Shown here: piece by piece, positions 1-6,432 of the stretch
Layout of the letters: every line of letters starts with the position of its first letter
Numbering within the stretch: the first letter of the stretch is position 1
NCBI GenBank assembly: GCA_035530955.1
Contig: DATKTT010000202.1
Location: forward strand, 1-7,692
Length of the DNA: 7,692 nt
DNA from: Williamwhitmania sp035530955
Lineage (GTDB): Bacteria; Bacteroidota; Bacteroidia; Bacteroidales; Williamwhitmaniaceae
Direction of reading: 5' to 3'
Notes under the pieces: model-generated
What the model was told of the DNA's origin: nothing
Database searches by the model: none
The model's input: the letters and a program-made list of their open reading frames with translations, nothing else
Translations under genes and position numbers: made by a program

Positions 1-995
1 ACTGAATTGTCGTCTTGGAGCAAGCGCTTATCGAGCAGAGTTTTGTCGTACACATCGCCTTTTTTAATTTTCAAAACGGCACTTAAAAACTCAGAAGGAT
101 ATTTGGTATTTCCAACCCACGTAATATTTCTAAAGTAATACTTTGGTCCCTCTTCAATCTTAATCACAATACCTACACGTTTAGGGTTTACAGCGTATAC
201 TGAATCAGACAAAATACGCGCATCACGGTAACCCTTTTCATTATAGTAGGTAATTATCTTCTCCTTATCATCCTCATAGTTAGACTCAACAAACTTAGCA
301 CTCTTAAAAAAGTTTAAGTCCTTCCTATGGGTTTTTTTCATTGCTCTGCGCAACTTACCATCAGAAATCGCCACATTACCTTCAAAGTCAATGTTGCTAA
401 TTTTCACCTTTTTCTTCCGATCCACCTGAAATGTTACTCTTACACCATTTGAAATAACGGTATCATTCGCCTGAAGAATATCAACAGCTATATTTCGATA
501 ACCCTTTTCGGCAAAATACTTTTTAATGGTTCCCTCTGCTGTTGACAACAAATATGGCGTTAGTTGATCCCCAATTTTGAGCGTCAACTTCTCCTTTAAG
601 GCATCTTGCTCCGATTTCTTAAGACCGGTATAAAATATTTTTGAGACTCGGGCTCTCTCAACAAGGTCTATATTAAAATATGCAGTATCACCTTTAAACC
701 TAACAATTGAAACATTAATATTTGAAAACAATCCCTGCTTCCATAGTTTCTTAATTCCTCGTGTAACATCATCGCCCGGAACCATAATGGTTTCACCTTC
801 GTCGAGTCCAAAAAGGTTTATCAGGGTTTGTGCATCAAGAAACTTTAGCCCTGAAATAGTTACACCGCCCACCACGTATTGTTTTGGGGCAGTATAGTCT
901 GCAGATGAAACTGAAGCTAACGAGTCGGTAACTTGAGAAAAAGCTGGAAGAGAAGTAAAAAATACTACTGCGGAAACTATTAATTTACGAAGCAT
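1..995 (-). CDS. bamA: Outer membrane protein assembly factor BamA, N-terminal part (cut by left window edge)
   Basis: BamA is the core of the BAM complex, which folds and inserts beta-barrel proteins into the outer membrane. The ATG at 995 opens 331 codons that are still open at position 1. Residues 1-20 form a type I signal peptide (basic MLRK, hydrophobic core, likely cleavage AFS|Q). Periplasmic POTRA-like repeats follow: about 40-113 (VGGVTISGLKFLD, then LWKQGLFSNINV), 114-193 (KKYFAEKGYRNIAVDI), 195-283 (ISNIDFEGN, YYNEKGYRDARI) and a fourth from about 285 (FRNITWVGNTKYPSEFL). The membrane barrel and any fifth POTRA lie beyond the window. The gene starts 22 bp after uppS on the same strand, so the two are probably co-transcribed. 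There is no clear Shine-Dalgarno before the start, only A-rich sequence. A TamA-like or other Omp85 protein is the alternative, but the repeated POTRA pattern and the position after uppS favour BamA. Confidence 0.94.
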   Translation of the reverse strand, partial: MLRKLIVSAVVFFTSLPAFSQVTDSLASVSSADYTAPKQYVVGGVTISGLKFLDAQTLINLFGLDEGETIMVPGDDVTRGIKKLWKQGLFSNINVSIVRFKGDTAYFNIDLVERARVSKIFYTGLKKSEQDALKEKLTLKIGDQLTPYLLSTAEGTIKKYFAEKGYRNIAVDILQANDTVISNGVRVTFQVDRKKKVKISNIDFEGNVAISDGKLRRAMKKTHRKDLNFFKSAKFVESNYEDDKEKIITYYNEKGYRDARILSDSVYAVNPKRVGIVIKIEEGPKYYFRNITWVGNTKYPSEFLSAVLKIKKGDVYDKTLLDKRLLQDDNS

Positions 996-1017
996 TCTCA
1001 GATGTTGTTATTTGTAG

Positions 1018-1764
1018 TTAACACTTATGTTTTATTTGATCGCCCGTTTTTCCAAAACGACGTTCTCTTCGCTGGAAATCGAGTACTGCATTGAAAAATT
1101 CATTCTTGTCAAAATCGGGCCAAAGCACTTCTGAGAAGTAAAATTCCGCATAGGCAAGTTGCCACAGCAAAAAATTACTGAGACGCTCCTCTCCGCTTGT
1201 TCTAATAAGCAACTCTGGGTCAGGGATACCCTTTGTTGTAAGGTAATTGCTGAAAAGTTCTTGAGAAATATTACCAGCAGGTAACTTCCCGCTTACAACA
1301 TCTTCCACAATTTTCTTAGTGGCATCAACAATTTCCCATCTAGCGCTGTAGCTAAGAGCAAGGATCAAGTTAAGCCCATCATTATTCGCAGTTTTTTCAA
1401 TCGCCTGAGCCACATTCAATCGCGCCTTTTTAGGTAGACTTTCAATATCTCCGATAATGCTGAGCCTTACCCTGTTTTTCGAAAGATTATCCACCTCGCC
1501 ATTAATGGTGGAAACAAGCAAATCCATTAGGGCATCAACTTCTGCCTTTGGTCGATTCCAATTTTCGGTAGAGAATGCATAGAGCGTCAAATACTTAACC
1601 CCTATTTCGCCTGCTGCCTCCACTGCCTCCCTCACAGCATTAACACCGTTTTGATGGCCAAAGATGCGTTGATTCCCACGTTGCATTGCCCAACGTCCAT
1701 TACCGTCCATAATAATGGCAACATGGATTGGAACCTTTTGCAAATTGATACACTCTTTGGACAT
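1018..1764 (-). CDS. uppS: Isoprenyl transferase (undecaprenyl diphosphate synthase)
   Basis: This cis-prenyltransferase condenses isopentenyl diphosphate units onto farnesyl diphosphate. The product is undecaprenyl diphosphate, the lipid carrier for peptidoglycan and surface polysaccharides. The 248-residue protein carries the family signatures in order: HVAIIMDGNGRWA, with the diphosphate-binding Asp at residue 20; FSTENWNRP at 64-72; SYSARWEI near 139-146, in place of the E. coli NYGGRW version; RTSGEERLSNFLLWQ at 188-202; and LWPDF and RERRFGK near the end. Length matches the family (about 245-253). I chose the ATG at 1764. The frame extends to a TTG at 1797, but that adds 11 unconserved residues and would overlap the upstream barrel gene, whereas the ATG leaves a 14-bp gap. 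bamA follows after 22 bp. All expected catalytic motifs are present. Confidence 0.97.
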   Translation of the reverse strand: MSKECINLQKVPIHVAIIMDGNGRWAMQRGNQRIFGHQNGVNAVREAVEAAGEIGVKYLTLYAFSTENWNRPKAEVDALMDLLVSTINGEVDNLSKNRVRLSIIGDIESLPKKARLNVAQAIEKTANNDGLNLILALSYSARWEIVDATKKIVEDVVSGKLPAGNISQELFSNYLTTKGIPDPELLIRTSGEERLSNFLLWQLAYAEFYFSEVLWPDFDKNEFFNAVLDFQRRERRFGKTGDQIKHKC

Positions 1765-1778
1765 TTCTGAAAATTCAA

Positions 1779-2423
1779 TTACTTGTAAACAGGACAAACC
1801 ACGCTATTATTTAAAAGGCGGAAAGTTATAAATAATCCGGCTACTGAGTACCAATCGTTGTTATGAATTATGGAATTTTTCTGATCCGTCCAGTTGGTAT
1901 AGCCATCTAGCTTATCTGTGAACGTTTTACTAATGGTCCACTCAAAGCCAACGGTCCACCGACGTGCTGGCCGGTATTTTACGCCAATACTCAATGGTAC
2001 CGAGGGAGACAAGGCTCCTCCAATATAGGAAACACCAAAGCCTGCACTCACAAATGGAGCATACTTTTTTCGTTTATACGCAAGGGCATCGAAGGGTAAA
2101 AAGTTAATCTCTAAAGCAACATTTCCATCGAAGATCAGCGTGTTGAATCGGCCACCTGCAGCAGGAAGGTAACCATTTGTTGCGGAATAGTCTCCCGAAA
2201 AGTTACCGCCATTTACACCAAACCGAACGGCGTAGTAGTCGTTAAAATTATAGCGAAGAAAAACGCCACCGGCAATATTGGGGTGGCTAAAAGGTGTGGC
2301 TACGTTGTAGTCACCAATATAGTAACTCCCACCAACACGGCCACCAATATCTATACTGTTTTGAGATATTGCAATCGTCGTAATTAGATTAAGGAAAACG
2401 AAAAGGATGGTGTTTTTTTTCAT
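1779..2423 (-). CDS. DUF6089-like outer membrane beta-barrel protein
   Basis: A 214-residue secreted protein of unknown function. Residues 1-20 form a signal peptide (MKKNTILFVFLNL..., likely cleavage AIS|Q). The rest is a run of short amphipathic strands rich in Gly and aromatic residues, typical of a small eight-to-ten-stranded outer-membrane barrel. The opening GGRVGGSYYIGDYN, the SAGFGVSYIGG strand, the IGVKYRPARRW strand and the FTDKLDGYTN turn followed by NNDWYSVAGLFITFRL resemble DUF6089-family proteins. These are often encoded between nadK and uppS in Bacteroidota. The C-terminus has a lone Cys in VVCPVYK. The gene lies 20 bp after another barrel gene and 14 bp before uppS, so it is within an operon. 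The barrel assignment is inferred from composition and pattern. The proximity to bamA suggests an envelope role, but no activity can be assigned. Confidence 0.86.
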   Translation of the reverse strand: MKKNTILFVFLNLITTIAISQNSIDIGGRVGGSYYIGDYNVATPFSHPNIAGGVFLRYNFNDYYAVRFGVNGGNFSGDYSATNGYLPAAGGRFNTLIFDGNVALEINFLPFDALAYKRKKYAPFVSAGFGVSYIGGALSPSVPLSIGVKYRPARRWTVGFEWTISKTFTDKLDGYTNWTDQKNSIIHNNDWYSVAGLFITFRLLNNSVVCPVYK

Positions 2424-2443
2424 GAAAACGGGTGAAATAGGAA

Positions 2444-3193
2444 TCAGTTCTTTCTGAACTTCATCTTTTGTACCAACTGATATGAAACGCCAAAAGTGAC
2501 AACATAGTATATATCGTTGGATTTTGAGTAGGGGGACGCAAAACCGTCCATGCGATCGGTTGTAGTAAACCGTGTTCCAAACTCACCATTAAATGAAACT
2601 CTTGGCATTAAATTCACCTTAACACCCACTCCTATTGGGAAAATTGCAGCTAACGAAGATGAACCGTTAAAATTTGGACTGGCCTCCAGCGCAGCGTTGC
2701 CGCTCGGAGAAAACATTGCACCGCCAAAACCGGCATACACATAAAACCCATAAGGATTGCCATATGGCCTCACTCCTCCTCTTACCGCCATAATTGAAAA
2801 ATACCTATTTTGAGCAGGCTTTACAAAATAGTATTCAGCAGTAAAGCCTATATCCGTGGCAAATATATTTACCTTATAACCTCGTGTTTCGTTTCTAGAA
2901 CCCTTATCGTTACTGTACATAATACCAGAAGCGATCATTCCTTTAACATAAAACCGATCGTTCACCTTATACCGCAAACCGATTGTTAAACCAGGTCGCA
3001 AGTTGGTAAAAGAAAAATCTCGAATGCCACCCAAATTATTTGAGGATGACGATCCACCAATATCATCAAAGCCGTGATAAATAGAAAGGCCTGTGACAAT
3101 TTCATAGTGACTAAAACTCCATGATTGAGCGGCCAGATTAGTCTGAACACTCACATAAGCCAACACTAAAAATAGGTGTTTAGTCAGTTTCAT
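2444..3193 (-). CDS. Second outer membrane beta-barrel protein, divergent DUF6089-like paralogue
   Basis: A 249-residue secreted barrel protein of unknown function. The ATG at 3193 gives a clean signal peptide (MKLTKHLFLVLAYVSVQTN, likely cleavage LAA|Q near residue 22). The frame extends six codons to a GTG at 3211, but that codon lies just beside the candidate -7 promoter element, so the ATG is preferred. The mature part shows alternating Gly/aromatic strands, such as GLRYKVNDRFYVKGMIASG and GFTAEYYFV. Its C-terminal half parallels the downstream barrel protein: YVYAGFGGAMFSP versus FVSAGFGVSYIGG, IGVGVKVNLMPRVSFNGEF versus IGVKYRPARRWTVGFEW, and TTTDRMDGFAS versus FTDKLDGYTN. That suggests old paralogues within one family. 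It is larger than its neighbour, with a Ser/Asn-rich loop (GGSSSSNNLGG) near the N-terminus and another (PNFNGSSSLAA) in the middle. It follows nadK by 101 bp and may start its own transcript. Confidence 0.83.
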   Translation of the reverse strand: MKLTKHLFLVLAYVSVQTNLAAQSWSFSHYEIVTGLSIYHGFDDIGGSSSSNNLGGIRDFSFTNLRPGLTIGLRYKVNDRFYVKGMIASGIMYSNDKGSRNETRGYKVNIFATDIGFTAEYYFVKPAQNRYFSIMAVRGGVRPYGNPYGFYVYAGFGGAMFSPSGNAALEASPNFNGSSSLAAIFPIGVGVKVNLMPRVSFNGEFGTRFTTTDRMDGFASPYSKSNDIYYVVTFGVSYQLVQKMKFRKN

Positions 3194-3213
3194 GGTTAAG
3201 TTGCTATGCACTA

Positions 3214-3221
3214 CAAAAGTA
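3214..3221 (-). promoter_or_regulatory. Candidate Bacteroidota -7 promoter element for the barrel-uppS-bamA genes
   Basis: On the minus strand this site reads TACTTTTG, an exact match to the Bacteroidota -7 consensus TAnnTTTG. It lies 20 bp upstream of the ATG at 3193 in the 101-bp gap after nadK, the largest gap in the window. A good -33 TTTG at the usual spacing is missing; the nearest TTG (CTTG, 3236-3239) is too close. The call rests on the -7 match and position. If real, it would give a very short leader and would exclude the GTG at 3211 as start. Confidence 0.4.
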
Positions 3222-3294
3222 ACTTTTTTTATTTACAAGCCGACATGCGTTTCTCAGCGAAGGTTTATTAACAATATTTAACAAATAAAATGCA

Positions 3295-4191
3295 CTAAAT
3301 GTTCCGCCCGGTCAAACTTCTGTTATCTACCCCCCACATCAACTTAGTTCGTAACCGTTTAAAAAAATCCGTTTCTCCAAGCATAAGCAACTTCACGGTA
3401 AACGGTGCCTTCGAAATAAAAATTTGACTACCGGAAGCAATGGGCATTGACCGGTTATCGATGGCGCAAATAACTGTTTCATCACGTGAGGTAGGTTCAA
3501 GCCGCAGCTTATAGCTGTCGGGAACCACGAGCGGCCTTACTGTGAGGTTGTGCGGTGCAATTGGTGATATTACGAAACTGGCAGAGTCTGGTGTAATAAT
3601 TGGGCCTCCTACGCTCAAGGAATAAGCGGTTGACCCAGTAGGTGTCGCTACCAACAAGCCATCGGACCAATAGGTATTTATTAACCCGTCGTTGTGGTAT
3701 ACATTTACCGATACCATAGAGGAGCCATGCTTTTGTATACTCACCTCATTAAGTGCAAAAGGAAAATCCGACAGTGGAGCAGGCAGACCATCAACCATTA
3801 TTAGTGATCGATTCTCCACACTTATAGTTTTGTTAAGAAGCGTATCGATCACCTCATCTATAAACTCACACGAAATAGAAGTCAGAAAGCCAAGCCTACC
3901 TGCATTTATCCCTGCAATGGGGATTCCGGAATCGCGCACTAGTGCCACCGTTTCCAAGAAGGTACCGTCCCCACCTAGGCTAAACACACAGGCTGTATCC
4001 ATATCGAGTTCCGATGGAGAATTGAAGACCAAAATGCCTTGTGGATCAAAGCCAAAATCGTTTTTCAGCAGCCGGTAAAACGCCTCATACACCTTTACCT
4101 GAACACCATTCTCAGCAAAGCGTTCGAACAGCACTTTAAGACAACTCAAGTGCGATTTTGGGAAATAACGTCCGTAAAGAGCTACCTTCAT
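3295..4191 (-). CDS. nadK: NAD kinase
   Basis: NAD kinase phosphorylates NAD to NADP in the cytoplasm and so sets the NADP(H) supply for biosynthesis and redox defence. The 298-residue protein has the family landmarks: SLGGDGTFLETV with the GGDGT motif at 73-77 (catalytic Asp75); INAGRLGFLT at 95-104; ALNEVSI with the NE pair at 148-149; the glycine-rich signature DGLLVATPTGSTAYSLSVGG at 177-196; and IAPHNLTVRPLVVPD near 211-225. Length is normal for bacterial NadK (about 290-300). The ATG at 4191 lies only 3 bp after the stop of the CBS/ACT gene, so the two are very likely co-transcribed and possibly translationally coupled. No hairpin terminator is evident after the stop, so readthrough into the barrel genes is possible. 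Nothing appears to be missing. Confidence 0.97.
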   Translation of the reverse strand: MKVALYGRYFPKSHLSCLKVLFERFAENGVQVKVYEAFYRLLKNDFGFDPQGILVFNSPSELDMDTACVFSLGGDGTFLETVALVRDSGIPIAGINAGRLGFLTSISCEFIDEVIDTLLNKTISVENRSLIMVDGLPAPLSDFPFALNEVSIQKHGSSMVSVNVYHNDGLINTYWSDGLLVATPTGSTAYSLSVGGPIITPDSASFVISPIAPHNLTVRPLVVPDSYKLRLEPTSRDETVICAIDNRSMPIASGSQIFISKAPFTVKLLMLGETDFFKRLRTKLMWGVDNRSLTGRNI

Positions 4192-4194
4192 TAC

Positions 4195-4860
4195 TTAAAC
4201 ATTTAAATACCTCATAAGCAAGTCAAATCGCTCCTCCATCAAGTCGTCCATCTCATCAACCCGCATGTGGGCTCCAATAATTTTATATTCGTATCGGGTA
4301 AAAGTTTGGATTATAGAGGTAAGGTCTACAACATTTAACTTTAGCGTTAGCTCTATCTTCGTAGAATCTTTGTGAGCAGTAATGTAGCTCGACAATATTT
4401 TTGCTCCGTTGCCCTCAACAATTTGGGCAATGTGCGCCAGCGAATAATCATTTTCATTGAGTTCTAGAACCACAATTCCTCCAGGGTTCTTTAGTGCTGA
4501 CAGCTCTGCAAAATAGTGCAGAAGGTCAGGTAAAGAGATCACCCCTATGTACTGCTTCTTTAGATTTAACACGGGTATTAATGAAAGTTGCAGCCTCGAC
4601 ATTACATCCATAATCTCGAACACATGCTGATCCTCCAATACATAAGGACGTTGTAACGATAGTGGATGATTACCCAGTGGCTCATCCGGCATATTGGTGT
4701 CGTAAATATCGCTTTCGCTGATTACCCCTAGAAAATCTTCATTATTTACAATAGGAAGATGGGCAACCTTAAAAATGTCCATCCATCCCAAAGCCTTTGT
4801 ACCTGTATCGGAAGTTCTCAGGGCAGGAATAACATCGGAGATTAAATCCTTGGCCAGCAT
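4195..4860 (-). CDS. CBS domain-pair protein with ACT-like C-terminal domain
   Basis: A 221-residue cytoplasmic protein, probably a ligand sensor. The first CBS motif covers about residues 1-55 and ends in GVISESDIYD. The second covers about 70-118 and ends in GVISLPDLL. Both keep the G-h-h-S-x-x-D pattern (Asp51, Asp112) that contacts the ribose of adenine nucleotides in many CBS pairs. Residues 128-200 have an ACT-like beta-alpha-beta-beta-alpha-beta pattern: GGIVVLELNENDYSLAHIAQ, then NGAKILSSYI, then TKIELTLKLN, then a helix and YEYKIIGAH. An acidic helical tail follows (RVDEMDDLMEERFDLL). There is no transmembrane or enzymatic domain. The gene starts 48 bp from divergent pdxJ and ends 3 bp before nadK, a pairing I recall as common in Bacteroidota. 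Control of NAD kinase by an adenylate signal is an attractive inference, but nothing here proves it. Confidence 0.88.
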   Translation of the reverse strand: MLAKDLISDVIPALRTSDTGTKALGWMDIFKVAHLPIVNNEDFLGVISESDIYDTNMPDEPLGNHPLSLQRPYVLEDQHVFEIMDVMSRLQLSLIPVLNLKKQYIGVISLPDLLHYFAELSALKNPGGIVVLELNENDYSLAHIAQIVEGNGAKILSSYITAHKDSTKIELTLKLNVVDLTSIIQTFTRYEYKIIGAHMRVDEMDDLMEERFDLLMRYLNV

Positions 4861-4874
4861 AAGGTAATTGTTTT

Positions 4875-4882
4875 TAACTTTG
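4875..4882 (+). promoter_or_regulatory. Candidate Bacteroidota -7 promoter element for pdxJ
   Basis: This site reads TAACTTTG, an exact match to TAnnTTTG, in the 48-bp spacer between the divergent CBS gene and pdxJ. A TTGG at 4850-4853 lies 21 bp upstream and could be the -33 element, overlapping the first codons of the CBS gene. Transcription would begin near 4888-4890, giving a leader of about 20 nt before the pdxJ ATG. The leader is A-rich without a Shine-Dalgarno, as is usual in this phylum. Confidence 0.5.
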
Positions 4883-4908
4883 TGCGATGTTAATACAACA
4901 AATCAACA

Positions 4909-5625
4909 ATGACAAAGCTTAGCGTAAATATAAACAAAATTGCCACACTTCGAAATGCAAGAGGTGGCAACATCCCCAATATTGTGGAAGCAGCCATAAA
5001 CTGCGAACGTTTTGGAGCGCAAGGCATCACTGTTCATCCGCGGCCTGACGAACGCCATATCCGCTACCAAGATGTGTTCGACATTAAAAAGGTGATAAAA
5101 ACAGAGTTCAACATTGAAGGATATCCTTCGGAGCAATTTATTGACCTTGTTATGCAAATTGTTCCGGCCCAGGTAACCTTGGTTCCAGATCCTCCTGAGG
5201 CCATTACCTCAAGCGCTGGATGGAATACTCTTCACAATAGATCATTTCTCACGGATGTAGTTAAGGAGTTCCATAAAAAGGGAATTAGAGTTTCCCTGTT
5301 TGTGAATGCTGAAAGCACCATGGTAAATGGTGCCGCACAAACAGGCACCAATAGGGTTGAACTTTATACGGAACCCTATGCCTCAGGCTACCCCATGGAC
5401 AAGGTTGCTGCAATTGCCCCCTTTATCGCTGCTGCTAAGGTTGCGGTTGAATGCGGACTTGGGCTTAACGCTGGGCACGATTTGAGTTTAGAGAACCTAA
5501 AGTATTTTTACCAGAATATTCCTGGCCTGCTTGAAGTTTCAATTGGGCACGCATTAATTTCCGACGCTCTTTACTTTGGGTTGGAAAACACCATTCAACT
5601 ATACCTAAGACAACTGTACGAGTAG
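4909..5625 (+). CDS. pdxJ: Pyridoxine 5'-phosphate synthase
   Basis: PdxJ condenses 1-deoxy-D-xylulose 5-phosphate with 3-amino-2-oxopropyl phosphate to make pyridoxine 5'-phosphate, the ring-closing step of the DXP-dependent vitamin B6 pathway. The 238-residue TIM-barrel protein matches the family in length and motifs: LSVNINKIATLRNARGG at the N-terminus; TVHPRPDERHI with His43 and His50; NIEGYPSEQF with Glu70; LVPDPPEAITSSAGW in the phosphate-loop region; RVELYT with Glu151; LNAGHDLSLEN with His190; and EVSIGHALISDALYFGL near the C-terminus. These residues correspond to the catalytic His/Glu/Glu/His set known from E. coli PdxJ. The ATG at 4909 is the natural start and follows a candidate promoter. 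The hydrolase gene begins 3 bp after the stop. Its presence implies that the organism makes B6 de novo through DXP rather than by the PdxS/PdxT route. Confidence 0.97.
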   Translation: MTKLSVNINKIATLRNARGGNIPNIVEAAINCERFGAQGITVHPRPDERHIRYQDVFDIKKVIKTEFNIEGYPSEQFIDLVMQIVPAQVTLVPDPPEAITSSAGWNTLHNRSFLTDVVKEFHKKGIRVSLFVNAESTMVNGAAQTGTNRVELYTEPYASGYPMDKVAAIAPFIAAAKVAVECGLGLNAGHDLSLENLKYFYQNIPGLLEVSIGHALISDALYFGLENTIQLYLRQLYE

Positions 5626-5628
5626 CAC

Positions 5629-6432
5629 ATGAAACTCTATCACCGAAGATTAGGACAAGGCAAACCCATAGTAATTGCCCATGGTCTTTATGGCTCTTCC
5701 GACAACTGGATGTCCATAGCCACTGCGCTTAGCAACCAGTTTGAGGTAATCCTAGTGGACCTGCGCAATCATGGTCAATCCCCACATAGTCCTGCGCACA
5801 GTTACCCTGACCTTGCCGCCGATCTGCTAGAACTTATTGAGGATTTGGGAATTGCCGCGCCCATACTCATTGGCCACTCCATGGGTGGTAAAGCTGCCAT
5901 GCAGCTAACCCTTGATCATCCAGCAAAAATAGCAAAGCTGGTAGTGGTAGACATTGCTCCCACCTCCTATATTACGACCAATTCACCTCAACTACAGGAA
6001 CATCGTAAAATAATATCGGCACTGCAAGAGTTACCGTTGAAAAGTATTGACACCAGAGTTGAAGCCGAACAGCTACTTAGCAAAAGCATTAAGCCGCTAG
6101 CCGTAGTCCGCTTCTTGCTAAAAAACCTTGCAAGGGATGAACAAGATAATTTCTATTGGAGGCTAAACCTTGATGCACTTGGCCATAACCTCACAAATCT
6201 TATGGGTGGAATTTCCTTAAGTACAGAAAAGGATAATACAGTTGATACACCAACCCTATTTATTAAAGGAGAACTCTCGCCTTACATCAACGTTGAAAGA
6301 GATAAAGAAATTATAAGTTCCCTATTCCGTCACCATAAAATAGTTACCATTCCCAATGCCGGTCACTGGGTTCACGCTGAACAATCGGCCTTATTTCTAG
6401 AAAAGTTGAAAAAGTTTTTACTCAACGGATGA
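5629..6432 (+). CDS. Alpha/beta hydrolase, YbfF/ABHD11-like esterase
   Basis: A 267-residue soluble serine hydrolase of the alpha/beta fold. The oxyanion-hole motif is IAHGLYGSSDNW (16-27), followed by the DLRNHGQSPHS loop (44-54) typical of the YbfF/ABHD11 group. The nucleophile elbow is GHSMGGKAAMQ with Ser84, and the catalytic His is His246 in NAGHWVHAE. The usual acid position after strand 7 is FIKGELSPYI, as in YbfF-type enzymes, so the acid may instead be Asp108 in VVVDIAP. A helical lid spans about residues 118-195. There is no signal peptide. The start is 3 bp after pdxJ, so the gene is almost certainly in the same transcript. The 3' end overlaps the convergent exonuclease gene by 15 bp. 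The natural substrate is unknown. YbfF relatives cleave short-chain and acyl-CoA-type esters in vitro, and the link to B6 metabolism is unexplained. Confidence 0.92.
   Translation: MKLYHRRLGQGKPIVIAHGLYGSSDNWMSIATALSNQFEVILVDLRNHGQSPHSPAHSYPDLAADLLELIEDLGIAAPILIGHSMGGKAAMQLTLDHPAKIAKLVVVDIAPTSYITTNSPQLQEHRKIISALQELPLKSIDTRVEAEQLLSKSIKPLAVVRFLLKNLARDEQDNFYWRLNLDALGHNLTNLMGGISLSTEKDNTVDTPTLFIKGELSPYINVERDKEIISSLFRHHKIVTIPNAGHWVHAEQSALFLEKLKKFLLNG

Noticed and set aside
1765..1797. TTG-initiated N-terminal extension of uppS
   Set aside because: It adds 11 residues absent from the family and overlaps the preceding gene. The ATG at 1764 gives the normal length.
2550..2744. 64-codon plus-strand frame inside the second barrel gene
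   Set aside because: It is antisense to a gene with a clear signal peptide and strand pattern, and shows no independent features.
3194..3211. GTG-initiated extension of the upstream barrel protein
   Set aside because: It would place residues MHSNLT before a well-formed signal peptide and sits just beside the candidate promoter element. The ATG at 3193 is better.
3222..3294. Possible terminator hairpin or repeat after nadK (TTGTTAA repeated in A/T-rich sequence)
   Set aside because: The TTGTTAA copies are in direct, not inverted, orientation, and I could not form a stable stem. The pattern is likely chance in A/T-rich sequence.
3692..4078. 128-codon open frame on the plus strand within nadK
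   Set aside because: It lies wholly antisense to nadK, which has every family motif. The translation has no recognisable domain and there is no promoter or spacing to support it.
4903..5157. 84-codon minus-strand frame covering the start of pdxJ
   Set aside because: It is antisense to the highly conserved N-terminus of PdxJ. Its Cys-rich translation has no recognisable family.
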